Assembly: GCA_945902075.1 (NCBI GenBank)
Contig: CAMDMA010000013.1
Location: forward strand, 1-64,000
DNA from: Candidatus Kuenenia stuttgartensis
Lineage (GTDB): Bacteria > Planctomycetota > Phycisphaerae > Phycisphaerales > SM1A02
Direction: 5' to 3'
DNA: 64,000 bases
Under the pieces are notes generated by a model. It made no database searches and was not told where the DNA came from. It saw nothing but the letters and a program-made list of their open reading frames with translations. Of this stretch, positions 16,387 through 25,600 are shown in pieces. Each line of letters opens with the position of its first letter. Within the stretch, counting starts at the first letter, position 1. Position numbers and translations under genes: made by a program.

Positions 16387-17130
16387 ATGCGTCCAACGAC
16401 ACACACACTCTCCATCTCCCTCTCCATCTCCCTCTTCCTCTCCGTCACCTGCGTCTTTGCCCCACTCGCGCGCGCCGAGGAGGCTCACGCGGACATCTGG
16501 GTCACCGCATCGGGCAACTCACTCCTCACTGGCGGCTGGGATCACACCACCGGCGAAATCATTGCTCCGAGCCTGCGCGTCTTCGAAGGCGAGTTGGGGA
16601 TTGACCCCGCATTTCCCTTCAGCGGTGATGAGCCCGGTATCGGCTCTGACCTCGTCGGTACCACGCTCACGATGAATCTGCTTGTTGGCCTCGGCGCCTG
16701 GAATGGGGCGGGCTTCGATGCCTCGACATCCGTATTGCTCGCCTCATACGGCGGACAGGACGCACTCTCCTCGATCGGAGGCTCGTTCAATTTTCTCGTT
16801 TCACCGGGGCTCGACCTCCATCCGGAGTACACGCTGCTCGGCGCCGGCGGCGGCGATCCTGCGAATGGGATCTATCTTGCATCGTTCACATTCTCGTCGG
16901 GAGCGTACGCAACAAGCGACACGCTCTTTGCCGTACTCAACCTTGGTATGAGCGAGTTGGACCACGAAGCCGCTGTCGCGTGGACGGAGGCGAACCTTGT
17001 GCCCGCACCAGGAGCGATCGCGATGCTCGCACCGGGAGCGATCGCAATGCGCGCACTCGTTGGGCGCACGCGCGGTCGCCGCGATCGTCAGCGCCACGAT
17101 CGCGAGGGCTCGCTACTCGTGAACGACTGA
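16387..17130 (+). CDS. Secreted protein with PEP-CTERM-like C-terminus
   Basis: A 247-residue exported protein: signal peptide 1-30 (SLFLSVTCVFAPLARA), then EEAHADIWVTASG and a beta-rich body (VFEGELGIDPAFPFSGDEPG). After AVAWTEANLV comes VPAPGAIAML and a basic RTRGRR segment, like a PEP-CTERM sorting signal. The motif is duplicated (APGAIAM twice, from a 24-bp tandem repeat) and carries an unusual 17-residue hydrophilic tail, which may disturb sorting. The body reminds me of the cyanobacterial all3515-type Zur-repressed PEP-CTERM proteins; this is recollection, not a search result. Followed by a strong terminator. Confidence 0.75.
   Translation: MRPTTHTLSISLSISLFLSVTCVFAPLARAEEAHADIWVTASGNSLLTGGWDHTTGEIIAPSLRVFEGELGIDPAFPFSGDEPGIGSDLVGTTLTMNLLVGLGAWNGAGFDASTSVLLASYGGQDALSSIGGSFNFLVSPGLDLHPEYTLLGAGGGDPANGIYLASFTFSSGAYATSDTLFAVLNLGMSELDHEAAVAWTEANLVPAPGAIAMLAPGAIAMRALVGRTRGRRDRQRHDREGSLLVND
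17005..17052 (+). repeat. 24-bp tandem duplication inside the PEP-CTERM-like signal
   Basis: Two adjacent 24-bp copies starting GCACCAGGAGCGATCGC (17005) and GCACCGGGAGCGATCGC (17029), differing at three positions. They encode APGAIAML and APGAIAMR, doubling the hydrophobic part of the sorting signal. Confidence 0.85.
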
Positions 17131-17145
17131 AGGCTGCTCAAGCAC

Positions 17146-17181
17146 ACGCGCCGCGCAGAGATCGCGCGGCGCGTACTTTTT
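17146..17181 (+). terminator. Rho-independent terminator after the secreted-paralogue locus
   Basis: An 11-bp stem, ACGCGCCGCGC (17146-17156) with GCGCGGCGCGT (17164-17174), loop AGAGATC, then ACTTTTT. It lies 15 bp after the stop of the PEP-CTERM-like gene and is one of the clearest terminators in the window. Confidence 0.85.
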
Positions 17182-17214
17182 GATGCCATACTTTGATCCG
17201 GTGAAGTCGTTCGC

Positions 17215-17424
17215 TCAGCGCTCAGGTGCGCCGATGACCGGATCCTGATCGATGTCGTTCTCGTCGTCTTCAATCTCGTCATCCATCGGAACTGCACCAC
17301 CATGACCGTCGCCATTGATCACGGCTTGCTCAGGGTCTTCCTGCACGCGTGATGGGCCGTCGTACGGGCTTCCTTGACAAGCGACGAGGAGAAGAAGGAG
17401 CGCAAGGGTGATGGCAGACTTCAT
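17215..17424 (-). CDS. Small acidic lipoprotein
   Basis: A 69-residue protein with a lipobox: hydrophobic LALLLLLVAC, cysteine at residue 16. The mature part is short and acidic (MDDEIEDDENDID). It would be lipidated and anchored in a membrane. No family recognised. It has its own -10-like hexamer directly upstream, 27 bp after the stop of the HD-GYP gene on the same strand, so it may be transcribed separately. Confidence 0.65.
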   Translation of the reverse strand: MKSAITLALLLLLVACQGSPYDGPSRVQEDPEQAVINGDGHGGAVPMDDEIEDDENDIDQDPVIGAPER

Positions 17425-17430
17425 GACCGA

Positions 17431-17436
17431 AGTGTA
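17431..17436 (-). promoter_or_regulatory. -10-like hexamer TACACT, 6 nt before ATG
   Basis: On the minus strand TACACT, then TCGGTC, then ATG at 17424. At 17-bp spacing the -35 position (17454-17459) reads CGGGTT. Predicts a leaderless lipoprotein mRNA. Confidence 0.45.
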
Positions 17437-17451
17437 GCGAAGGCTTCGATC

Positions 17452-19128
17452 TCAACCCGGCCGATGCGCGCGGATCGACTCGGCCTCTGTCTGGTGTTTG
17501 ATGAGAATCGCTGCGATTTCCGGATCGAAGTGCCGACCTGCTTCTTCCTCAAAGAGCGCACGAATTTTTTCCGGCGCCCACGCATCCTTGTATGCCCGCT
17601 TCGAACTCAGCGCATCAAACACATCGGCGACAGCGACGATCCGGGCAAAGAGTGGGATTTCCGCCCCGACAATACCGCGTGGATATCCCTTGCCATCCCA
17701 ACGCTCATGGTGACAGAACGCGACTTCCGCAGCACCCTCATCGAAGTCGGTGCGTAATCCCGCGAAGAGGTCCGCGCCAATCTGCGTGTGGCGCTTCATC
17801 TCCGTGAACTCCGCGTCATCGAGTTTGCCGGGCTTCTTGAGAATCGAATCGGAGATGCCGACTTTCCCAACATCGTGTAAGAGCGCACCGATGCGCAGCG
17901 CGTCGCGTGCGCGGGTGGATGTATCGGCGTCGGTCTGATGTACAGCAAGCCATGCGTCATACAGCATGATCGAAAGGTCCGCGACGCGGCCAACATGACC
18001 TGCGGTCTCAGTCGGATCGCGGAGTTCAGCCATCGCGATCATGCGAAGGATCATCGAACGCACGAGTTGTGCGCGTTCGACCGCAACCGACGCGAGTGAT
18101 GCGAAGTGACCCACGAGGCGCTCGTCGCTCTCGTCGAAGCCGAGGCCACCCACGTCGTCACCGCTCAGCCCGTCAACGAGCACAATGCAGCCAAGGGCCT
18201 TGTCACGCGCGCGTACGATCGGCACCACAAGTGCCGACTCAGCGCGAAGCCCAAGAATCGCCTCAGTCCCGATCGGTGGAGCGGACGTACCTGCGAACGC
18301 ACAGGCCTCCGCACCGAGACGCATGGTGTCGGCGGTGATCGCAGACTCTCCCGCGATTGTCGTCGCATCGAGCGCGAGTTCACGCCGCGCACCAACCACG
18401 CCAGAACTCACTTCCGCTGCGCGCAGTATTTCCTGGCCGGAATCGCTGCGTTCCACGAGAAAAACGACTCCAGCACGACATTCTGCGAGCGCGACCGCCT
18501 CGCGCAAGATGCGCGCGAGCAGAATGTCGAGATCCTGCACACGCGCGAGTTCGCTCGACAGCCGAGCGATGCGATCAAGCCGCTCACGCTGCGTGTCGGC
18601 GTCGACCACAAGTTCACGGTTGTCTCTCGCGAGCCGCGCGTTCGCCTCGTCAAGAAGTTCGTTGCGGCGCGCAAGATCACGCTCAGCCCGTTCAAGCGCG
18701 CGAAACGCCTGACTGCGTTCTCGCTTGGCACGCGACGCATCTGCGTGATGCACGACGCGCGCAACGAACTCCTGCGCGGGTGGCAGCTTGACGAGATAGT
18801 CATCCGCGCCGCGCGCAAATGCATCGGCCTTGGTCGTCGCATTTTCCTCGCCGCTCAGCACCACGATCGATGTATCGGCGAGCTCACTCTCCCAGCGATA
18901 TCGCTCGACCAAGTCGAGACCGTCACCGTCGGGCAGATGGATGTCCTGGAGAATCACCGCGGGACGAAGCGTTTTGGCTCTTGCGAGCGCGTCCATCGCC
19001 TTGGAGCAAGACTCAAGTCGCGCATCAGGAACCGAGGCGAGCAGGCGACGAACACCCTCGATCACGATGGCCTGGTCATCGACGATGAGAACGACGAAGG
19101 GGCGACCGACGGTATGCGAAGCGCTCAC
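17452..19128 (-). CDS. Response regulator: REC-GAF-HD-GYP (c-di-GMP phosphodiesterase)
   Basis: A 558-residue cytoplasmic signalling protein. The receiver domain (about 10-130) has acidic pair DD at 17-18, phospho-acceptor Asp62 in ILQDIHLPDGDG and Lys114. A coiled coil follows (about 130-190), then a GAF domain (about 195-350). The HD-GYP domain (about 365-545) has LLHDVGKVGISD and HHERWDGKGYPRG, so catalytic metal residues look intact; the family hydrolyses cyclic di-GMP. The start codon overlaps the stop of the upstream RlmK-like gene by 4 nt (ATGA), implying translational coupling. No partner histidine kinase adjoins it. Confidence 0.93.
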   Translation of the reverse strand: MSASHTVGRPFVVLIVDDQAIVIEGVRRLLASVPDARLESCSKAMDALARAKTLRPAVILQDIHLPDGDGLDLVERYRWESELADTSIVVLSGEENATTKADAFARGADDYLVKLPPAQEFVARVVHHADASRAKRERSQAFRALERAERDLARRNELLDEANARLARDNRELVVDADTQRERLDRIARLSSELARVQDLDILLARILREAVALAECRAGVVFLVERSDSGQEILRAAEVSSGVVGARRELALDATTIAGESAITADTMRLGAEACAFAGTSAPPIGTEAILGLRAESALVVPIVRARDKALGCIVLVDGLSGDDVGGLGFDESDERLVGHFASLASVAVERAQLVRSMILRMIAMAELRDPTETAGHVGRVADLSIMLYDAWLAVHQTDADTSTRARDALRIGALLHDVGKVGISDSILKKPGKLDDAEFTEMKRHTQIGADLFAGLRTDFDEGAAEVAFCHHERWDGKGYPRGIVGAEIPLFARIVAVADVFDALSSKRAYKDAWAPEKIRALFEEEAGRHFDPEIAAILIKHQTEAESIRAHRPG

Positions 19129-20174
19129 GGCCGCAGCGTATCCGCTTCCGCTGCGCCCGCGTCGGTCGCGGACCTCCCGTCGCGAGGCTTCCTCTCACGC
19201 GACTTCCAACCCTCCGCGAGCCGCCAGCACCGATGGATTCGGCGGTTGCGGAAATCTTCCGGCACGGAACGATGACTGATTTCATGCGCACCAAAATTTG
19301 CCGGAACGTGTGCGGGATCGAACTCGAAACTCCGCGAGTTCGTCGAGAAAAACACCTCGCCACCCGGCGCAACGAAGCGCGCAATCCAACGCAAAAGATC
19401 GGGATAGTCGCGGTCGATGGCAAACGACTCGGCCCTCATCCGCTTGGAGTTTGAAAATGTCGGTGGGTCGCACACCACAATATCGTACTGCTCGCCACCG
19501 ACTGGGCCGTCCTCGAGCCACTGCAAACAGTCCGCATGCAACACGCGGTGATCAACATCGGGCGCAAAGCCGTTGAGCGCGAGATTCCGCACATACCAGT
19601 CGAGATAGGTTCGCGACATGTCCACGGTGGTGGTCTTTGCAGCGCCGCCTGCCCGCGCATGCACGCTGAAAGCCCCGGTGTAGCTAAAGAGATTCAGAAC
19701 GCGCTTCCCAGCCGCGCGCTGGCGCACCGAAAGCCGCGTAGGTCGGTGATCGAGAAACAGCCCGACATCGAGGTAATCCGAGAGATTGACTTCAAAACGA
19801 AGTCCGAACTCCTCAACCATCTTGACACATGCGCGCGAATCGAAGCGCTCGTACTGATCACGCCCGCCCTCTTCCGAGCGCTGACGACCGCGGTACTTCA
19901 CGAAGAGACGTTCACGCGGAATGTTGAGCCCGGCGAGAATTTCCGCCTCAGCATCCCGCCGATACGCAACCTCGCGCTCAAAGGTGTCGTCCTTGGTGCG
20001 GTGAAAAAACCACGCGACAGCATCCCCGCCCTTTCCATCGAGATCGCCGTACCAGTCGACGATCATCGGAAATTCAGGAATGTCCTTTTCATAGAGCCGA
20101 AAGCAGGAAATCCCCTGCTTTCGCGCCCACTTTGAGACATGGCGCATGCGGTTGTCGAGGCGTTCGCCGAGCAT
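19125..20174 (-). CDS. RlmK-like class I SAM-dependent 23S rRNA methyltransferase
   Basis: A 349-residue protein matching the C-terminal (RlmK) part of E. coli RlmKL, which makes m7G in 23S rRNA. The N-terminal 130 residues include FRLYEKDIPEFPMIVDWYGD and an LFVKYRGRQR segment. The methyltransferase core has LNLFSYTGAFSVHARAGGA (SAM loop), ADCLQWL, and VVCDPPTFSNSKRM as the catalytic DPPxF motif. DFRNRRIHRCW near the C-terminus is typical. A 20-residue polar tail follows. It lies 3 bp after the Gfo/Idh gene and overlaps the HD-GYP start, forming a tight minus-strand operon. Confidence 0.88.
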   Translation of the reverse strand: MLGERLDNRMRHVSKWARKQGISCFRLYEKDIPEFPMIVDWYGDLDGKGGDAVAWFFHRTKDDTFEREVAYRRDAEAEILAGLNIPRERLFVKYRGRQRSEEGGRDQYERFDSRACVKMVEEFGLRFEVNLSDYLDVGLFLDHRPTRLSVRQRAAGKRVLNLFSYTGAFSVHARAGGAAKTTTVDMSRTYLDWYVRNLALNGFAPDVDHRVLHADCLQWLEDGPVGGEQYDIVVCDPPTFSNSKRMRAESFAIDRDYPDLLRWIARFVAPGGEVFFSTNSRSFEFDPAHVPANFGAHEISHRSVPEDFRNRRIHRCWRLAEGWKSRERKPRDGRSATDAGAAEADTLRP

Positions 20175-20177
20175 GGA

Positions 20178-21623
20178 TCAGGCGAAGCTCGGAAGCTCAA
20201 AGCCCTTGCGGTACTCGCGCGTCACGCAGGTTTTCGTTGCATCCTCGTGGATGGATCCATCCGGATTCGTGAAGACGAGCCGTGATTTATCCCATCCGAG
20301 TTCCTGCTGCGGGAATCGCGCCGCGCGAGAGCAGAGGAGTCCTGCTTCTGCCATCTTCGCGCACGCCGCAAACGGCGACTGGACAAATCCATCGGTCTTA
20401 CGACCGGGTCCACCGACAATCGCATCGACCCACGCGTGCCAATGGTTTCGTGCCGTAACTTTGCCAAGGCCAGGAAGTGTCTTGAAATCCACCGACTTGC
20501 CATCGATCCAGACTTCAATCGGCCCTTCCGCACCGCAGCAAATCACACCGCCTTCACAGACGACGAGCGTTCCGATGTTTCCGAACTTGCCCGGCGGCAG
20601 ACCAAGCGCTGCGCGCGAGGGCGCCTGAGCCTGATCGGCATAATGGACGACGAAGCGGTCGCGGGCGAACCGTTCTCGGTTCAGCTGCTTCGAAACGTCG
20701 TAGACCAGCGTCGAGCGCACGCCGCGCGCATGGTAAAAGTCGCTTGGTTCGAGCGTGTTTGCGAGGACTGAGCGTGGCGACGGAAGGTCGTAGGCAAAAG
20801 TGAGAATGTCGAGGAGATGCGTGCACCAGTCGCCGAGTTGTCCGGTGCCGTAATCCCAAGACGAGCGCCATTGGAGACTGATGAGCCCCGGGCGGCACGG
20901 CGCATCCACAGCGGCACCAAGCCAAAGCGGCCAGTCGATACTCGCGGGCGGCGTGATCGGGTCCTGCAGTCCGCCGTACCAAAAGTAGCCGTCCGTCCCC
21001 GCGCCAGGGCCGGCAATCCAGACATGGGCTTCGATGGCCTTCCCAAGCAGACCGCTCTTCAAGATGTCGACCGCGAACTGCCGCGGCTCAGCGCCCATCC
21101 GTTGGTTTCCGGTCTGGGTGATGAGCTTCGGACGCGCCGCAATCGCGCGCTCAATCGCGACGACCTCGCTGAGTTGCTGCACAAGCGGCTTCTGCCCATA
21201 GACGTGCTTATTCGCACGAAGCGCCCAGAGATCGATCAGCGCGTGGTTGTGATCGGGCGTGCAAACAACAACGGCGTCGAACTTGTCGCCATGCTTGTCA
21301 AAGGCTTCCCGGAAATCGCGGCACGTGAACGCCTCGGGATGGTCCTTGGAAACCGCCGCGAGCGCATCGCTGTCAACGTCACAGAGACCACTGAAGACAA
21401 CGTCCGGATGCCCCTTCAACTCGCTGCGATCAGCGGGGGCAATCGAACCTCCGACACCAACTTGGAGCAATTGCAACTTGCCGAGCTTCCCACGAAATCG
21501 CGGCTGAGGGCCGGGCGATGCAAAAATCGACGATGCGAACGCAGGTGTTGCGAGAAGGGACGAGGCGGCAAGACCTCCGGCGGTGGCGGCGGCGGTCTGG
21601 ATCATCTGGCGTCGGGTGAACAT
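20178..21623 (-). CDS. Gfo/Idh/MocA family oxidoreductase, Tat-exported
   Basis: A 481-residue NAD(P)-dependent oxidoreductase. The N-terminus TRRQMIQTAAATAGGLAASS is a twin-arginine signal, so the folded protein would be exported. The Rossmann region is LQLLQVGVGGSIAP, followed by FDAVVVCTPDHNHALIDLWAL. The family E-K-P motif appears as YGQKPLVQQ, with Gln in place of Glu; the lysine is kept. C-terminal residues include the HWHAWVDAIVGG region seen in planctomycetal members. Likely acts on a sugar or inositol derivative outside the cytoplasm, which is inference. First gene of the run with the RlmK-like and HD-GYP genes. Confidence 0.9.
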   Translation of the reverse strand: MFTRRQMIQTAAATAGGLAASSLLATPAFASSIFASPGPQPRFRGKLGKLQLLQVGVGGSIAPADRSELKGHPDVVFSGLCDVDSDALAAVSKDHPEAFTCRDFREAFDKHGDKFDAVVVCTPDHNHALIDLWALRANKHVYGQKPLVQQLSEVVAIERAIAARPKLITQTGNQRMGAEPRQFAVDILKSGLLGKAIEAHVWIAGPGAGTDGYFWYGGLQDPITPPASIDWPLWLGAAVDAPCRPGLISLQWRSSWDYGTGQLGDWCTHLLDILTFAYDLPSPRSVLANTLEPSDFYHARGVRSTLVYDVSKQLNRERFARDRFVVHYADQAQAPSRAALGLPPGKFGNIGTLVVCEGGVICCGAEGPIEVWIDGKSVDFKTLPGLGKVTARNHWHAWVDAIVGGPGRKTDGFVQSPFAACAKMAEAGLLCSRAARFPQQELGWDKSRLVFTNPDGSIHEDATKTCVTREYRKGFELPSFA

Positions 21624-21629
21624 GCGTGC

Positions 21630-21658
21630 ACGCTACCGCCCGCGGTGGACGCCGACAA
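21630..21658 (-). promoter_or_regulatory. Candidate promoter TTGTCG-N17-TAGCGT, 6 nt before ATG
   Basis: On the minus strand TTGTCG (21653-21658), 17 bp, TAGCGT (21630-21635), GCACGC, then ATG 21623. Both boxes are moderate matches to sigma70. Predicts a leaderless start for the Gfo/Idh gene. Confidence 0.4.
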
Positions 21659-21693
21659 TCCCGCGCGGCGGATCGGCCCGACTTTCGCGAAAC

Positions 21694-22668
21694 TCACTCC
21701 GCCGCGATGGGAGCGCGCGGGAACATCGTCCGACGCGCTTTGGCGAGTTGGATGACCGCAACTCCGCCGAGCATCAGAGCCGCCGCATACACGGTTCGCA
21801 GGCCAATGGGCTCGTCAATCAGGATCCACCCGAGACCGATCGCGACCAGTGGATTGACATACGCGTAGGTCGCGACCCGCGCAGCAGGCTGGTTGCGCAG
21901 CAGCCAAATGTAGGCGGTAAAGCCACACAATGAACCGAAGACGACGAGGTAGCCCCACTGAAGCCAAGCCGCGAGATCTGGCGGCGAACTTCGAACGAGC
22001 GACCACTCATCGCCAGCGATAAGTTCCTTGGGTACGCTCGCAATCATCAGCATCATGCCACCGGCAAGCATCTGCATCGCCGTCGCGACGACCGGTGAAT
22101 GTGCGCCACCCGGCCGCTTTGACCAAACGCTTCCGAGCGCCCAGCCAAACGTAGCGACAACCATCACTGCAACCCCAATCGTCGAGACTGCAGTCGTCAC
22201 TCCGATGTTCTCAATTTTGAGCACCACAACGCCAGCCATGCCGAGCGCGATCCCGAACCACACCACCATCGAAGGCTTGTGGTGCGATTTGTGCATCAAC
22301 GTATCGAGACCGACAAGCCAGAGGGGTGTGATCGCAGTCATCAGTGCGACGAGTCCCGAGTCAACCGACTTGGTTGCGATAGCGACTCCGCCGTTCCCAA
22401 GCAGCATGAGACAGGTTCCGACCACCGCTGCGTTTAACCATGATTTCCAGGCAAAATCGCTGCGTTTCACCCGGCCCTGCCACCATGCGATCGCGAGCAA
22501 CAATAGGCCTGCCGCAAGAAAGCGAGAACCCGCCATCACAAACGCACCATGCTGTGAGACGAGCTTGATCGCGAGATAGGTCGATCCCCAGATCAGGTAG
22601 ACCGCGCCATACGCGAGCATCGTCCGAAGCACGCTCGGCGCGTTCGCTCCTGTGGTTGCGTTCGGCAC
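21694..22668 (-). CDS. EamA/DMT-superfamily transporter
   Basis: A 324-residue inner-membrane protein with about ten hydrophobic helices in two EamA repeats. The first repeat has AYGAVYLIWGSTYLAIKLV and ends near TPLWLVGLDTLM; the second has VSTIGVAVMVVATFGWALGSVWSKR and AARVATYAYVNPLVAIGLGW. Similar to YedA/RhaT-type metabolite exporters; the substrate cannot be told. It starts 3 bp after the metH stop, so it is cotranscribed with metH. That context makes export of a methionine- or homocysteine-related metabolite a reasonable guess. Confidence 0.9.
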   Translation of the reverse strand: MPNATTGANAPSVLRTMLAYGAVYLIWGSTYLAIKLVSQHGAFVMAGSRFLAAGLLLLAIAWWQGRVKRSDFAWKSWLNAAVVGTCLMLLGNGGVAIATKSVDSGLVALMTAITPLWLVGLDTLMHKSHHKPSMVVWFGIALGMAGVVVLKIENIGVTTAVSTIGVAVMVVATFGWALGSVWSKRPGGAHSPVVATAMQMLAGGMMLMIASVPKELIAGDEWSLVRSSPPDLAAWLQWGYLVVFGSLCGFTAYIWLLRNQPAARVATYAYVNPLVAIGLGWILIDEPIGLRTVYAAALMLGGVAVIQLAKARRTMFPRAPIAAE

Positions 22669-22671
22669 GCG

Positions 22672-25600
22672 TTAACCCTGCACCCGTGCCGCACTCTCGA
22701 CTGCGAAATACTTCGCCTCGGGATGGTGGACGACGATTGCGCTTGTCGACTGCTCAGGCACGATCTGCCAGTTCTCAGTGAGTACGCAGCCAATGCGCTC
22801 CGGGCGCAGAAGCCTAAACAGCTTCTCCTGATCGCTCATATCGGGACAGGCCGGGTAGCCGAAGCTGTAGCGAGATCCTCGGTAGTTCTGCGTGAAAAGT
22901 TTGCGGATCTCGGGACTATCTTCATGCCCGATACCGAGTTCGGCACGCATGCGCTTGTGCCACATTTCAGCGAGCGCCTCGGCGCACTCCACGCCGAAAC
23001 CATGCAAGTACAGGTATTCGGTGTAGTCATTGCGCTCAAAAAGTTCCTTCGCACGGTGACTTGCCTCAGTGCCAACCGTCACACAGTGAAGCCCGAGCAC
23101 GTCCTTCTCGCCGGTTGACGCTGGACGGAAGAAGTCGCTGATGCAGAGACGTTCGCGCGAGCCCTGGCGCGGAAAGCGGAAGCGCTCGATCTCGCGCGTC
23201 TGATCCTTCGGGTCGTACACCACCAGATCCTCGCCCTCGGAGTTCACTGGAAAGTAGCCGTACACGACTTGAGGCCGCAGGATCTTCTCATCACGACACT
23301 GGCGCGAAAGCCGCTCAAACACGGGTCGAGCGTGCTGGTCAAGGTACTTCTCGTACTCGACCTCGCCCATATCGCCCTTCTTGAACCCCCACTGCCCGCG
23401 GAAAAGCGCGACGAGGTTGATGTACGGATAGACCTGCTCAAGTGGAATGTCCTCAACCACGCGATCGCCGAAGAATGGAGGCTTCGGAATGACGACAGTG
23501 GTCGAGACCGACGAGCGCTCTCTCAATTCAACGCGCGGTTCCGTCGCGCGCGCCGCTGCAACCTTGGTGTCGACGGCTTCGCGCTTTGCCAACCGCGCAT
23601 CGATGTCAGCATCAATCGTCGCAAGCGACTTCGATGCGAGCGCATCGCAGACGGACAGGCCCTCAAACGCATCACGTCCGTAGTAGAGCGGCCCCTTATA
23701 AATATTACGGAGATGACTTTCGGCATAGTGTCGCGTGAGGGCGGCGCCTCCAAGAATCACCGGAACATTGATGCCGAGGCGATTCATTTCGTGCAGGTTT
23801 TCCTCCATCACCGCCACCGACTTGACGAGAAGTCCACTCATACCAATCGCGTCGGCACCCGTCCTGCGCCATGCATCGAGGATCTGATGCAGCGGCTGCT
23901 TGATGCCGATGTTGTGGATGTCGAAGCCGTTGTTCGAAAGAATGATGTCGACCAGATTTTTGCCGATATCGTGCACATCGCCTGCGACCGTCGCCAGCAC
24001 AATCTTCGCCTTCTTCGACGCGCCCGCCTCGGCCTTCGGCATATGCGGCTCGAGCATGGCCACAGCCTTTTTCATCACTGCAGCCGACTGGAGCACAAAC
24101 GGAAGTTGCATTTGCCCGGAGCCAAAGAGTTCACCCACAGTCTTCATTCCGCCAAGCAAGTGATCGTTGATGATCGCGAGCGGCGGGTAAAGCAGCATGG
24201 CTTCCGCGAGACTCTTGTCGAGATCGCGATCTTCGCCGTCGATAATGTGCCGCGCCAATCGTTCCTCAATCGGAAGATCCGCGAGGCTCTTCTTCGCGGT
24301 GGTGTCTTCCATCCCATCAGGAAAGAGCGAAATGAAGTGGAGCAGCGGATCGAAGCGTTCGCTCTGCCCCTCAGGACGCTCGGCTCCGCGACGATCAAAG
24401 ATGAGCCATTCCGCCGCGTCCCACTCGGTGTCGGCGATGCGGTTCTTCGGAAGAATCTTCGATGCGTGCACGATTGCCGCCGTGAGCCCGCGCGCGCGTG
24501 CATGGTGGAGGAACACCGAGTTGAGAACGGTGCGCGCTGATGGCTTCAGACCGAAAGAAATATTCGAAAGCCCGAGGATGATGCCGCAGCGCGGAAATGC
24601 CCGCGAAATCGCCTCAATTCCGTCGAGTGTCTCGAGCCCAAGCCGCCGATCATCGTCGTTTCCGGTGGCGATCGTAAACGTGAGTGGATCGAACAGGATG
24701 TCTTCTTCAGGAAGCCCCCACTTACGCGTGTAGAGGTCGCGAATACGCGTCGCGATTTCGAGTTTGCGCGCCGCAGTCTTCGCCATACCGGCCTGTGGAT
24801 CTTCATCAATCGTGAGCGCGACGCACGCCGCGCCGTAGGTTTTGAGCAGCGGACAAATGCGGTTGAGTCGCTCTTCTCCATCTTCGAGGTTGATCGAGTT
24901 CACGACGGCCTTCCCGCCGTGGCGCTTGAGTCCGGCTTCGATAACGGCCGGATCAGTTGAGTCGAACATGATGGGCGCGTTCACTTGGCGCACATAGCGC
25001 GCCGCGACCTCCTCCATGTCCTTCACGCCGTTTCTACCCACGAAGTCAACACACACGTCAAGCACCTGCCCACCGTCTTTGATCTCCTCGCGTGCCATCG
25101 ACACAAGCCCGTCAAAGTCGCTCTCGTCAAGCAAACGCTTGAACTTCCGCGATCCGTTTGCGTTGGTGCGTTCAGCAACGATAAGAAACGAGTTCTCCTG
25201 CGCGAACTCCACGAATCCATACAAGCTTGAGCAGCCGGGCGCCTGCGGCACGATGTCACGCGGCGCGCGACGACGATCGAAGCCGAGTTCACGCACGAGC
25301 GATGCAACCTCGGCGATGTGCTCGGGCGTCGTTCCACAGCAGCCGCCGACGGAGTTCACCCGGAATTCCTCGAGAAAACGGCGCATTGCCTCGCGGAAAG
25401 CGCGTGGCTGAAGCGGATACTCGGTCCGGCCCTCGACGAGGATCGGAAGGCCAGCGTTGGGGAGCACGCTCACGGCTCGATCCCAGTTCTTCGAGAGATA
25501 CGCCACGTGCTCGGCCATCTCGACCGGACCTGTCGCGCAGTTCAGGCCGAGCGAGTGGATCGGAAATGGCTTCAGCGCATTCACCACCGCCGCAATGTCC

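Noticed and set aside
23269-24540. A 423-codon plus-strand frame antisense to metH
   Set aside because: metH is intact on the other strand with all catalytic motifs; the antisense translation has none.
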